From: Sipunculus nudus | Lineage: Eukaryota > Annelida > Sipuncula > Golfingiida > Sipunculidae | NCBI GenBank assembly: GCA_026874595.1 | Contig: CM049311.1 | Coordinates: 67,212,453-67,276,452, forward strand | Direction: 5' to 3' | DNA: 64,000 nt | In this document: piece by piece, positions 47,960 through 59,039 of the stretch | Layout of the letters: the number at the start of each line of letters is the position of its first letter | How positions within the stretch are numbered: position 1 is the first letter of the stretch | Notes under the pieces: generated by a model | Database searches by the model: none | Told to the model about the DNA's origin: nothing | What the model saw: only the letters and a program-made list of their open reading frames with translations | Position numbers and translations under genes: made by a program

Positions 47960-48170
47960 TTTTACATTAACCGATAGGGTAACAAGAAATGTAAAACCAA
48001 CTGATAACGATATAACTAATCAACTGATAATGCAATAATCACCTTTAACGTTATAAAAATAACTGATAATGTAACACTAACAAATAATGAAATACAAATC
48101 AACGGATAATGTAACAACATTTGTAATAACCGTTAATGCAAAACGAAATGAACCTGTAAAGTATTAACAC
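47960..48170. repeat. Degenerate AACTGATAATG repeats
   Basis: (C)AACTGATAATGTAAC-like words recur every 20-40 bp with strong divergence. It is followed at 48290-48355 by the GAGCTACAGTGATCACCC/CGTCCGT module. Confidence 0.5.
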
Positions 48171-48712
48171 ATTAGCGAACCTGACCAGTCCAAAGAACCA
48201 ATTTTGATTCCAATGATAACCCAATGCGTGAAACCTCCAACATGTGTCATTGACCTAGAAGTCCATTACATGCATTATTTTTTGTCATCTGAGCTACAGT
48301 GATCACCCTCGTCCGTCCGAACACAATTCGTAACCGTTTGACCAAAACTCGTATTCAGTTAATATAAGTAAGTCCTTGTAAATCTCCGTGTACACCTGAA
48401 CTTAGGTCCCTGTGGCCTAACCTGCAAGTTATGACTTGTTTGTTTTACTAATTAGAAAATCAGATTTGTGCATTAAATACGAAAATAAAACATTGTGCAT
48501 TAATGATCGGGTCTGGTTGTAAAATCAAGTTCGATGGTTGAAAGAAACAAACGAGCGATGATCTATTATTAATCGATTGATTTGAAATTACCATGGAATT
48601 TCCCTTATAGAATTATACCTAAAATAATGACCAGGTAACGTCAGTACGCTATGCAGAAAGATCAAGTAAATGGCCAGATCGGTGACACTTGTTTCGGGCG
48701 TGTGAACAATCC

Positions 48713-48756
48713 CTATAATCAAGGAGTTTACAGACTGTAAACTCCTTGCTATAATC
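48713..48756. repeat. 28-bp palindrome between 8-bp direct repeats
   Basis: CTATAATC (48713-48720) and CTATAATC (48749-48756) flank AAGGAGTTTACAG, A, CTGTAAACTCCTTG. Including the preceding C, the arms CAAGGAGTTTACAG and CTGTAAACTCCTTG are perfectly complementary around one A. The pattern equals two TIRs with almost nothing between and a hAT-sized target duplication. Confidence 0.85.
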
Positions 48757-48899
48757 TATCAGATTGAAGGTGATCCGTACAGTATAGCTATGTTAAAGTG
48801 TGTTTCCATGTGCGCGTATATATGCGTATTTGCTTGAACTGGCAGACATATGTATTTGTACAGTGGATCTAGCAGGTCCATCAACAAGATTTGGGGTAA

Positions 48900-48979
48900 G
48901 AGGTAATTTATCTGGTATATCATCCATACCATGTTAGTATTTTCATATGGTATGGATGATATACCAGATAAATTACCTC
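48900..48979. repeat. 33-bp perfect inverted repeat at the LINE 5' junction
   Basis: Arm 48900-48932 is the exact reverse complement of 48947-48979, with a 14-base loop. The right arm is LINE coding sequence (MDDIPDKLP region); the left arm is its inverted copy abutting the target duplication. Confidence 0.95.
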
Positions 48980-49953
48980 GATTTTATAAGCAGTTGTTAG
49001 AATCATGGAATATATTTAGAGAAAAGTGTGTTAATGAGGTAGTCATGAATCAGTCATTATGGATTGATAAAAACATTCGATGTGGAGGAAAGACAATATT
49101 CTATAAAGATTTTTATGAAAAAAATATAATTTCTGTGCAAGATATTGTTAGTAATTCTAATTTTTTAAGCTTCGAGGAAGCTAAATTAAAATATGGTTTG
49201 AAAAATGGATATTATCTAAGATATCATGCAATGTTGACTGCAATACCAAGTAACTGGAAACAATTTGTTTCAGACATTGGTAATGTAAAGGATATCAAAG
49301 AACGAAATGTACTTGATACTGTTATAGGCCAATTAGATTTGTATAAATGTAGGACAAGAGATTTTTATGAAACGGCAATATCCATTGAATATGAACCCCC
49401 GTCAGCAGTATCCAAATGGGAAAAGGTATATTGTGATTTGGATTGGGATTCTGTTTTCACGTTAGCTTTTAAATGAGTAAAAGATACCAGGATACAAACT
49501 CTTCAGTTTAAAATATTAACATAAATTTTTCCTTGTAATCTTAAGTTATTCCAGTGGCATATTGTTCATTCACCAAGATGCAACCATTGCTACGAGATGG
49601 ATTCAATAGAACACTACTTTACTGAATGTGATACTGTTAAAATATTTTGGAGCTCATTTCAGTCTTGGTGGCGAAATATAACTACTTGTTACTTTCATTT
49701 AAAAGGGAGAGATATTATATTTGGGGTGTTTGATGTTGAAAGCATCATGATCAAAGCTCTGAATTACTGTCTACTAATGGCAAAGAGATATATATATGCT
49801 GCGAAATATTCAGGAAAATGTTTATTCTTTTTAGAATACTTACAGGACCTTAAATACAGGTTAGAAACTGATATTTACATAGAAAACTGTAAATTAAAGA
49901 AAAATATGGAGAGTATAGATATATTAATGTATGTCTATTTGAATCTGTGAATG
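48931..49953 (+). pseudogene. LINE ORF2 C-terminus, two stops
   Basis: One frame runs from the foldback end to the stop after 49950. It encodes post-RT sequence of a LINE polyprotein: LPRFYKQLLESW (about residues 16-27), a middle alpha/beta stretch, VKDTRIQTLQFKILT just after the first stop, and a CCHC zinc-binding-like cluster CNHC...H...C with FW after it. TGA at 49474 and TAA at 49522 prevent a full product. The protein would normally supply reverse transcription and target-primed integration; only its tail is present here. Confidence 0.85.
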
Positions 49954-50039
49954 TTGTTGTGATGTAATTAGTTTCAAAATAAAACTCTTTAAAAAAAAAA
50001 AAATAAAAAAAATAAAAAAAAACAAGATTTGGGGTGACG

Positions 50040-50455
50040 TCATTTTCCTCCAGAATCCCTGAGCTGACGAAGACCCTATACGCACACACGCATATATTTA
50101 CGCTGACGGACACATAATAACAACACAGTTACAAAATCATATGAGCGGTTTTCAAGCATAAATACGCGGACAAGGAAAAACAGCTTTCAGCCTTAAAACT
50201 TTCAATGTCAAAGGGAAACCAGTAGTGCACTGTTGACCAATCACAAGATATAAACGTAGGCGGTTCTGAGGTGTATATCAACAGGGTATAACAAGTACAA
50301 TATAATTGTAATTCTTGGAAATTTCACTCTCTCACTCTCACAACAAAAAGCTGTATCCCTGATTAGTTGTCAGATATATTGTTTACATTAATAGCAGCTG
50401 TGAAGTTAGAATAATAATAAAACATATTTCAGATTTTAAACAAAATGACTCTTTT
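50040..50455 (+). promoter_or_regulatory. TATA-containing region upstream of a small ORF
   Basis: ACAAGATATAAACG (50242-50255) is a plausible TATA box. About 200 bp downstream is AAACAAAATGAC, a good start context for the ORF at 50445. Low confidence. Confidence 0.25.
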
Positions 50456-50567
50456 GATGAGGCCTGTCCTATGGTGTTTGTTTTCTGTTCATTATGCTGC
50501 AATCGTGATTCCCATACGATTCTACATTACTCATCTTAGCTCTGAACAAAATATTTCTCCGTCTTGA
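50445..50567 (+). CDS. Short ORF with signal-peptide-like start
   Basis: A 40-codon ATG frame reads MTLLMRPVLWCLFSVHYAA followed by IVIPIRFYITHLSSE and a TGA. The N-terminus has a basic residue then a hydrophobic core, as in a secretory signal. An acceptor-like ACATATTTCAG lies just before (50422-50432). It may be the first coding exon of a secreted protein, or chance. The terminal exon at 51853 on the same strand is a possible partner, but no donor in compatible phase was found. Confidence 0.25.
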   Translation: MTLLMRPVLWCLFSVHYAAIVIPIRFYITHLSSEQNISPS

Positions 50568-51132
50568 GTAAATTATCAGTCATCTTAAACCTAATAGGCA
50601 AAACGATTATTCGTAAACAAATTTAAGATTAAATATGAAATCATAAAACAGGTTACTGTTTTGAAAATAAACGAATGGACGAAAATTCATTCAGCATTTT
50701 CAGGATAGAGTAAAATGGACAGGAAATGAAAGTAACCTGAAAATGATAAAACAAATATTTAAACAGGGTAAAAAGTATATAAAGCAAGGCTGATTTGTCA
50801 GCTGATTTATTAACGCTTTATCTGTAACAATGATTGGGTCTGCCTGAGTACAGTTATTTCAGTTATTTATTAATTTCATCTTAAATACAGATATTTCTGC
50901 CACTATAAGCATGGCGTGTTATTGCTATTCTTGGCACTGTCACCGTAACATGTGCCTAATTCCATGTTTTACTTTTTAATCAAATAGAAAATCAATTTTA
51001 CTTTTATATGTTATTTAAAATATTTTAAACATTTTATATCGCTTCCTTATAAACTTTCGATAATTCAGATAATCATACTAAATCATTATCATAGTTATTA
51101 CGGTAATAATATTGATTATATAACAAATGATG

Positions 51133-51210
51133 CAGAAGGGTTTCAGACAAACTTTTGCGGCCTGGATCCCCCCCCCCCTCCCCCTTTCATAAATCCTGTA
51201 TCTGCCCCTG
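51133..51210 (-). mobile_element. GGGGCGGATCC short element, copy 5 (inverted, shortened)
   Basis: Keeps CAGAAGGGTTTCAGACAAA, GCGGCCTGGA, a C run and the end TCTGCCCCTG but lacks the middle landmarks, so it is internally deleted. Confidence 0.65.
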
Positions 51211-51278
51211 TTATGATAGTGGTAGACGTAGTGATTATAGTGTATAATAGTTGTGGTAACAGTATATAAAAGTGGTAG

Positions 51279-51759
51279 TACACTCTAAGAAAAGAGGGTT
51301 CTTGATGGTTCTTTTAAGAACTCAAATGGTTCTGGATAGAACCAAGATTCTTTCTTAAACTCTTTTCCCCGTGAATAGGTTCCAGATGAAACCTGGAGGT
51401 TCTTGCCACGACCGTAACTCAAAATGAAGTTCTAGATGGAACCTGTGCTTTGACCGAATACCCAGATGATTAGGACGCGCATGCGCAGCTTTATTTGAAC
51501 TAATGAAGTCAACGGTCGGGTTGTTCTGGTTGCTCGATATATAAGAAGAGGAAACACAGTGTATGAGGTAAGACTGATGTTTATATAAAATCTAATGTCA
51601 TGTGAAGGTTCAATATAGGTTCAATAAAAGAATCTTCGGGAGGTTCCAAAAAAGAACCCGGCTTGAAGGTTTTAGCTGGAACCTTAAAAGGTTCCCCACT
51701 CAGTCGACTCTGAAGAACCCTTTTGGGTTCTAGTTGGAACCCTTTTTTCTTAGAGTGTA
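51279..51759. mobile_element. 477-bp TA-flanked MITE of the GGTTCT type
   Basis: The body 51281-51757 begins CACTCTAAGAAAAGAGGGTTC and ends with its near-perfect complement (GAACCCTTTTTTCTTAGAGTG). TA flanks both sides, the duplication size of Tc1/mariner-type and related transposons. Inside, GGTTCT/GAACC words recur in both orientations, and a GCGCATGCGC palindrome (NRF-1 type) lies at 51477-51486. It has no ORF, so it is non-autonomous. Confidence 0.85.
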
Positions 51760-51852
51760 TTACTATCATTATCATCATTATCATAATCACATGTTATTAT
51801 TTTGATTTTTTATTGATATTACTTTAAGATGAGAATTCAATGCTTGTTACAG

Positions 51853-52005
51853 ACCACGACCATGGCGTTTACAGGACTTGCATGTATAGTCGCGGGACAC
51901 CAGGAATACAAACATTCCTGTATAGCCATAACCAGCTACAATAGCATGCACGAGATGTCAAGTAACCCCATCACCAAAATCAACACGATCAACTCCACCT
52001 CATAG
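51853..52005 (+). CDS. Probable terminal coding exon, unknown protein
   Basis: After GCTTGTTACAG the frame reads TTTMAFTGLACIVAGHQEY and continues through HSCIAITSYNSMHEMSSNP to a TAG at 52003. It is 50 codons and more GC-rich than its flanks, with protein-like usage. The Met (51862, context ACCATGG) could also be a start, giving a 47-residue product. Two Cys and a small-residue hydrophobic patch (FTGLACIVAG) are visible. No family is recognised. The upstream 500 bp are occupied by the MITE 51281-51757, which then lies in the preceding intron. Confidence 0.45.
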   Translation, partial: TTTMAFTGLACIVAGHQEYKHSCIAITSYNSMHEMSSNPITKINTINSTS

Positions 52006-52445
52006 TGGTATATTTGCAAAATTCGTCAGCTTAGTCGATTGTGCTTACTGATTGAATTCTGCTTTCGTAACCACTAGGTATCAAATGTATAATAGATCCC
52101 AGAAGCATATTTTAAATTAAGGACAAACAGGTACAGCATGCCAATATCCAATGCACTAAGATCACCCACACGCATCCTTGATAGTGGTGAAAATTATTTC
52201 GGGTTGTCACTGGACGTCGGTGGTCAATAACTGATAACCTTGGTTTTGAATACAGAGTAACGTGACACAGGGAAATGTCCATAACATTAGGGCGCAGAAG
52301 TTAAGGCGCAAGGGATTAAACCGTTATGTTATGAATAACCACATACACCTAACTTGTTAAACCAAGTCATAGGTCTCGTTAAAATAAATCATCATCACCG
52401 AATGATAAAACTTAATAACAGCATCATATAGTTTATTATATTGCA
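52006..52445. other. No recognised gene
   Basis: 3' flank of the exon ending at 52005. No clear AATAAA on the plus strand within 300 bp. Confidence 0.3.
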
Positions 52446-52450
52446 CATTA

Positions 52451-52806
52451 TCAGTGGCGGATCCAGAGGGGGGGAGGGGCGCCCGCGGCGCATGCCCCCC
52501 GTTGAGCTGAAACATCTCTCATTTTATCCATATCTTTTACCGTTAATTCGTGATCAATTTTCATTTTTAAGATTTTTTTATTCCCTAGCAATTATTTTAT
52601 TAAATTATCTACAGTTAATTACTTTTAATTTCGTAAGTTGAGGATATTTTGAACAGCTTTGTGATTTACTGGCATCCAATAATATTTTTAACCCCCTCCC
52701 ATAACCTCAACCATTAACCTGCAATTAACTTTAAGGAAACATGGTGAAATATGTGAAATAAAAAAATATTTGTCTTTTTCATGGACTGAAATGTTACGTA
52801 GTAGTA

Positions 52807-52843
<37 letters not shown>

Positions 52844-52919
52844 ATATATATTAAATTTACAAAACATCAAATCAAATATTAGCGTCACCATGTTCTATAA
52901 TAGCTGGATCCGCCACTGA
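52451..52919. mobile_element. 469-bp hAT-like MITE
   Basis: The left end TCAGTGGCGGATCCAG and right end CTGGATCCGCCACTGA are perfect 16-bp inverted repeats. The matching can extend outward through CACATTA/TAATGTG. The G- and C-rich subterminal sequence, including GCCCGCGGCGC near the left end, is typical of the group. The inside is AT-rich with a (TAA)n tract (52800-52842) and no gene. The CAGNGGCGGATCC ends relate it to the short GGGGCGGATCC elements. Confidence 0.75.
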
Positions 52920-55255
52920 TTAATGTGTTATACTAAAACCGGTTAAACTGTATATCATTTGATGAAACTTATACCATTGATTATAATACTGGCATTAGCG
53001 GGTGTAGTGTGCACAAAAGGCGCACTGCCAGACCGTAAAACGTGCGGTAATCTGCTTTATAAAATGGCAGAACAAATGATATCATTATAGCCACCGTGAG
53101 CCTTTCATGGTTAAGTTCCTGTGTCCAAGAAAATTGGAACTATTGTTCACTGTTTAAGGAATTTCCCGACAGGGAACGTTTGAAAGACCCTTATCAATAT
53201 GGGCAATATTTTTTTTTTTTTTTGTAATAAGATCAGTATGTATACAGGAAGTGCGCTAGGCGTATGCAACTATTTCAAGATTAAACGTCTATTCTTTTCC
53301 TTTACTAATATGATTTATCCTTTTTATGTTTAATTTATATATATATAATTATATATATATATACATATATATGAATATATAATAGATCGGGGGAAGGATG
53401 GAGGGAGGAAGAGATAATAGAATCATCTTAGAAGAATTCTCTAATTATATCAGAAACTAATTATATGTTTGTGAAATTACAGTATGAAAGATTTGTTTTA
53501 ATATTGAATAAATATTGCACTCTTTCATCATGATAGTGCTATATTAATTATCTTGAAAAGGGATTTATAAAGTATATCATATCTCAGTTACAAATTATCG
53601 ATCCTTTATGGGCAAAACATTTTAATTTCTTTTGAGAAACTGTGAAACTGGTATTATTGAACTATACATTACACAGACCACAGCTAATATGTTTGCAATA
53701 ATAAATACTTTTATCATCCATTCTTAATTTTTATATGGCTGACGGAACTATTCTTGTTCTAAATGTTAAAAATGTTACAAAAATAATGATACTCTAGCTG
53801 ATTAACGGCAGAATTTAGAAAATTCCTAGATTCGGGCTGGAACTTCACATACAATGAAAAGCCAGGTACATGTGTTTCCAACACGACAGATGTCGAGACA
53901 GTTCTGTTAATACATAAATTATTAACATGCATTAAACCATGTGCTTGTTGGAGGCCACGTGTAAATCACCATTTCGGGACGAGCGTTAAGTATCCCAATG
54001 TTTTTCACACGTTTCTCTATAAAATCGGCTTTTTTAAAACAACTGATCATGAAGATTAAGGAAAATTTATGAGGTACTTCGCACATCTGGTTGAAAATTT
54101 GTGTCCCGGCGTAAAAAGAAACTTTAACTTCCTTAAGGCTTCTTTATCAATTAGCGACGTCTCAGACCCGCTTTCATCAAGCCCTATAAACATGTTCGCC
54201 ATACGCGTGCTGCAATATCAGGCTTTTTGTTAAAACCAGCCATATATCACCCAAGAAGTTAAGAACTTGTCACAGTAAAAGTAGGGTAAGCCAGTTAGCC
54301 GAGAGAGAATAGTTTAGGCAAAACCCCCCTTGGTTCAATGTAAATGATCGTTTGAATATTTCACTTTTGTTTATATGTAATTTATCTTTATTTATGGTAT
54401 ATCGATCTTACAATATATTATATTTAGCGCTATTGAAATATGATGATCGATGCTTTATTATAAAATAGATAAGGTTATTTATGTATAATTTGGCAATAAT
54501 CAGTAATAAATAAGCAAAAGGGTAAGTATACAGAGAAGCAGTTTGTCACTTTTATGTATGCTTTCAACATTATATTTAGTGATCGCTGGATCATTATGTA
54601 AATAATTTAAAACTTTAAAATTTAAAGATTTAAAGATTTAAGGATGAAATATACAAATGCCGATAATAAAACAAGAGTTCAAGATTATTCCAATGTTATT
54701 CCAAATAGAAATACTTGCATAGATAAATGTCTTTGGAAATATTTCAGAAAATATTTTAACGTTGTTTTGAAGGGACGTCTAAAAAAATTATCAGAGAAAG
54801 TAACTGGTAGAAAAAGCGTATGATTGATTTGACGCTTAAAATGAGACATATTTTGTGTATACCCGAATATATGTCTGTAAACATGTGAATATCCGGGCCA
54901 CATGCGACTGGACGCAATAAAGGCCACGCTGGTTTTCAAAACACGCAATTATTGTATGTGTTCCAGGGGTGTCCTCGTTCCTTTGCGTGTTTGATGGTTG
55001 AGACGACGGAACACGTAAGCGTCTTTGGGAGCAGTTTTTTTTTTGCTGTTTTTTGTGTGCGTTTCGCACGTTTCTATGCATTATTAGGCGTTTCCTTGGC
55101 GTTCGTCTGCCATTGCACGAACTGATTTATCATATCCATTATATTTAAGCATATTATGTTCTCTTGAGTTTTCTGTTCGATTTGTGCGTCGTTATGTGAT
55201 TTGGTCAGTTGTTTAATATAATTTAACAACATGAACAAAAACAAGGCCAACTCGC
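52920..55255. other. No recognised gene; TA tract at 53336-53385
   Basis: Mostly AT-rich unique DNA. The minus frames at 54685-55081 have no ATG/splice support of note. Confidence 0.3.
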
Positions 55256-55259
55256 AAGG

Positions 55260-55740
55260 AAACTCTTTGTATCCCAGGGAATAAGCTCACCTAAGTGTGA
55301 CTCCTGGGATATTTTGTCTTGTTCTGATAGCAGAATGCTCTAAGAGGGGGTGTGTCACGGGGAGACATAAATGCGGACTGAACTGTCTCGCCAACAAAGC
55401 TTGCTTCGCTATCGAAGCGGTTGGTACGCCGGACTTGTGCGCCAACGACATGGATTCGAATCCCGGATAGGCCTAGTATTTTCTTTTGAAAAATGTGTCT
55501 TCATAACAAAACATGGTGGCTTGTCCAACGTGACGATAAATCTTTGTGGCCCAGGGAATAAGCTCACAAAATTTTCACTCCTTGGATAATTAGGCTTGTT
55601 TTGATAGCAGAACGCTCTTAAGAGGGGGTGTATTACGGGGCGACATAAAAGCGGACCGAACTGTTTTGTTAGGGTACGCCGGACTTACGCGCCACCGTTA
55701 TGGGTTCGAATCCCGGATCGGCCCAATGTTGTCCCCTGAA
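55260..55740 (+). repeat. Second tandem pair of tRNA-like SINE units
   Basis: Same composite unit as at 10141-10552: CCCAGGGAATAAGCTCA, GATAGCAGAA..GCTC, CACGGGG(A)GACATAAA, GCGGTTGGTACGCCGGACTT, then box B GGATTCGAATCCC (about 55452) and GGGTTCGAATCCC (about 55703), 251 bp apart. Confidence 0.75.
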
Positions 55741-55744
55741 CAAT

Positions 55745-56620
55745 TTGTCTTCGAAACAAAAATTTGTCTTCGAAACAATATATATATATGTGTGTATTTA
55801 TATTAAATCTAAGCGTCTGCAGACTGGTGAAATCGTAGACATTCATATTGAAACATACGTATTGTAAACAAGTACGTGTCGGTGGGAAAAAATTGAACGG
55901 AATCGTGGTGTTGGAGGGATGGCCCCGCGCCATGAAGTCCTGCGATTGTTTAAAAATGCCGCACAAAATCGTAGAAAAAAACTTGTACTTGCGAGAACTG
56001 CTTTAATTTAAGGACTTTTGCGTCCTCCGTGCTTTCTTTTCAAAATTAAATTGATTAGACATATCATATTACAATACACAGTGATAAATTTTGATTTAAC
56101 AGATGTTCAATCATGACAGGTATAGACGAAAGTTTGAATCTTGGTGGTCGTAAAACCGTAAGTAAAATAAATTTAGTTCTAAGCAGGTAATTCATCATAT
56201 CACTTTTTCTTATTAAAAAGGGCTCATCAAGGTCGGGGTTTTCATGGGCCGGGTTCGCCCGCTGGATACACTGGTATAGTTACTTGAAAATCGCACTGCT
56301 ATAAACTCTTTATTAAGTTTCCAAACGAAGTGAAATCACATTGGATCTATGCGGGAAAATATTGAAAATATTTTTGATACGTCAAGACACAAACAAACGG
56401 CATTTTAGAAGCATGGCCACAGCGATACTTTACAACGATTCAGTGCAAGCGTAAAAACTAATACAGACGCGACATGGGAAATATTTTCATTTTAGCATAA
56501 AATAAGATATGCTGAGATTAAATTAATGAAAAAAAAAAGATTTTAGATTATCAGATACGTAACAGCTGCTCTCTCCACCTTTGCGATCAATATTTTTTTA
56601 TTTGTATAAACACTTGCTCT
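55745..56620. other. No recognised gene
   Basis: Small duplication AATTTGTCTTCGAAACAA (55740-55778) and a short (TA)n. The rest is unique. Confidence 0.35.
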
Positions 56621-56639
56621 AGGTTTAGTTGTAGCAAAA

Positions 56640-57500
56640 GAACGACAAAAAAACTAGACGATAGGTAGAGCGCTTGTCGGAAGTTGAAATGCCAGACAGA
56701 CGTATAGACAGAACATATCGTCGGTTTTTTATCAATGGTATGACTTTCAGAGCGGTTCCTGAGAAGTTGTGGTCTAGAGAATGACATATTTCAGGCAAAA
56801 GTACAATCAAGCAGCCAAAGCGGACACTACAGTCAAGCAGACAGACATACTGAAACACTGACAAATCTGAGATAACAGATGTCTAGATAATCTTATGGAG
56901 AAGGTATAGAGGAACGGAACCATATGAGCTATAGTTTATGTAGGTAAGGTTTAAACTTTTGGAGATATGACCAAAAAAATAATTTGTTGTAGTTTTTTGT
57001 AGTGCAGTGCCCCCTAGTGGCTATTTTCCAAAAATGAAAATTCTCTTTCGAGATATTATTGTAAGACATAAGTTTCAAAAGGATTCCTGCAAAAATGTGG
57101 CCTGTAGAATGATATATGTAAGATGCAAGAACCAGCAAGCAGGCGAAATTGAGGACAACTGACCAACAGACATACATACTGACGAAGTGACACAAGGATG
57201 AGACTAGATTCTGTAGAATCAGGTTCTGAAGAAGACCCAGAGTGAGAAAATGAGCCTAGGTTTTTGAAGATAGGTCTAATACTGCCTAAGTTATGCCGAA
57301 AATACAATTTTTATGTTATGATGACCTTGACCTTTGACCTTTATTGACCAAAACCAAGAGGCTTCTGTAACTTTTGATTGTTAATCAACTGTGTAAGTTT
57401 GAAAGCGATTGCTGGAAAATTATAGCTTGTAGAACTGGAAGAGACAGACATACGCAACTGACTAAATCGAAGATTTTCGGCAAGCAATAATTATAGAAGA
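56640..57500. repeat. Diverged repeat units with GACAGACATAC and TGACCTTTGACCTTT
   Basis: Units near 56640-56910, 57040-57230 and 57340-57490 share (G/T)GTAGAATGA(C/T)AT-like and GACAGACATAC-like words. Between them (57323-57345) is GACCTTGACCTTTGACCTTT, a run of nuclear-receptor half-sites as in the 34130 array. Confidence 0.45.
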
Positions 57501-57824
57501 CAGAAAATATATAATCGTCACGCATAAACACCTATTACAATATAGTGATCGGCATCGTACAGTATTCCTTGAAGTCGATATACTGCATCCAAGACAGCTG
57601 ATGCTGTTTTGAGTTGAATTAAAATACAATTAATAATCACGCCTGATAATTATGAAAACTTTAGCCGGTGCTTTGTATGCTTTGTAAGTTTAATTGAGAC
57701 TGATATTCTCTTATGCGTGTGACAGATTTAACACATGATGACATGTAATAAACAGATTCCTATAATTAACGATAAATATCCGGCGTCTTTTCGATATGTT
57801 GTATTACTTAGATGCTGGTGCTAA

Positions 57825-57955
57825 TTAAGAGCGTCGTGACTTGACGAGGGACAGACACAGCTGACGGCCCTGGTCTTCATCAATCTGAGAGAGGCAGAGA
57901 CAGCTGATGATGGCGGACATCGGCACCTGGTCTCCTGGGACAGCATCGGCTCCAT
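57825..57955 (-). CDS. Probable terminal coding exon, unknown protein
   Basis: On the minus strand a C- and T-rich tract ending ACCTTTTTTCAG is followed by an open frame of 42 codons (GADAVPGDQVPMSAIISCLC...) ending KSRRS and TAA at 57825-57827. It is GC-rich relative to its surroundings and contains SQIDEDQGRQLCLSLVKSRR. A minus-strand ATTAAA lies about 135 bp beyond the stop, a possible poly(A) signal. No family is recognised. Upstream exons on the minus strand were not found; the next 500 bp are the (CTGT)n repeat. The exon call rests on the acceptor, composition and clean stop. Confidence 0.45.
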
Positions 57956-58044
57956 CTGAAAAAAGGTGGGGGGGGGGGGGGAGATCATTAGAGTTTAAAC
58001 ACGAGGTCGGAGTTGAGTTTGATCAAAACACTTTAATCTGAACA

Positions 58045-58145
58045 CATTTTATCTGTCTGTTTGTCTCTGTCTGTCTCTGTCCGTGTGTCTGTCTTTCTCT
58101 CTCTGTCTGTCTGTCTCACTCTGTCTCTCTGTCTGTCTGTCTGTC

Positions 58146-58222
<77 letters not shown>

Positions 58223-58375
58223 ATGTCTGTCTGTCTCTCTAACGCATTCTGAACATTTTCTGTCTGTCTGTCTCTGTCTGTATGTCCGTCTGTCTGTCTC
58301 TCTTTCTCTGTCGCTCTCTGTCTCGCTCTGTCTGTCTGTCTGTCTCTCTGTCTCTCTTTCTCTCTCTGTCTCTAG
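58045..58375. repeat. (CTGT)n/(CT)n compound microsatellite
   Basis: Long CTGT, TCTC and mixed tracts, with a short unique interruption near 58235-58258. The Leu/Ser/Cys and Arg/Glu/Thr frames on both strands are artefacts. Confidence 0.98.
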
Positions 58376-58554
58376 CATTACGGAATTTACAATCAAAGAT
58401 AACAATATACAAATACTACGGTGGCTGAGAAAGGACATACATCAACTTATTTAGAGTTCGTGCGCACGAGATTCAGCAGGAAATAAATATCACGTGGCTA
58501 TGCCAAAACAGTTGCATAAAAGGGAAGCCATAAGGGAATTCCCAAATTTATCCA

Positions 58555-58615
58555 TACGTTAATCGCGCATGCGCACGAACCCTTCCGGTTGTATAAATTC
58601 ATGTATAAAACATCA
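58555..58615. promoter_or_regulatory. NRF-1/ETS/TATA word cluster
   Basis: GCGCATGCGC (58565-58574), CTTCCGG (about 58582) and TATAAATT/TATAAAAC words fall within 45 bp, as in a core promoter. The transcribed partner is unknown. Confidence 0.35.
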
Positions 58616-59039
58616 CTGTGTCTAAAAGATGTGTTTCCAGTAATATGTGAATTATGGCCAACTGAACTTAAGTTTATGATCTATAGTTGAGAACATCCTT
58701 CAAGATATTCACCTTCCTGTTAACAGGATGGTAAATTATGTGCTTTAATGAAATGACATTATTTTCATGTACTTCTTCTCACCAACTTTGCACTGCAATC
58801 CACTGTGTTTGTATTTTTGTTGTATTACCTTTGCATCTCTTCGATCTCGGGGGAATAAAATGATTACTGTACAGATAACTCGGCCTTATTTAGTCAAAAC
58901 CACAGAGTAACATGCCACAGCATGAGCACGCATCTGATGTCAGTCATGTATAAACAATGACATCTGCGGTCATCACGCATCAGGCAGTTTGTTGCCGGTG
59001 ATTACCTGCTGTTTCACGAGAGCAGTCTGAGGCGGTGTG

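Larger units (their letters stand above)
48883..50035 (+). mobile_element. 5'-truncated LINE insertion with 15-bp target duplication
   Basis: AACAAGATTTGGGGT occurs at 48883-48897 and 50021-50035. Between them lies the C-terminal part of a non-LTR retrotransposon ORF2 ending in an A-rich tail (49991-50020, As with interspersed T). The frame 48931-49950 reads DDIPDKLPRFYKQLLESW, a motif of LINE proteins after the reverse transcriptase, then continues to a CCHC cluster (C-x2-C-x8-H-x4-C at 49579 onward, followed by FW). Two in-frame stops, TGA 49474 and TAA 49522, interrupt it. The CCHC pattern is typical of L1/Tx1-like C-termini. The 5' end is a 33-bp inverted duplication. The intact duplication implies a fairly recent insertion, yet the ORF is broken. 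Confidence 0.9.

Noticed and set aside
58049-58454. Long Arg/Glu/Thr and Leu/Ser/Cys frames on both strands
   Set aside because: They come from the (CTGT)n/(CT)n repeat and have no independent coding signal.
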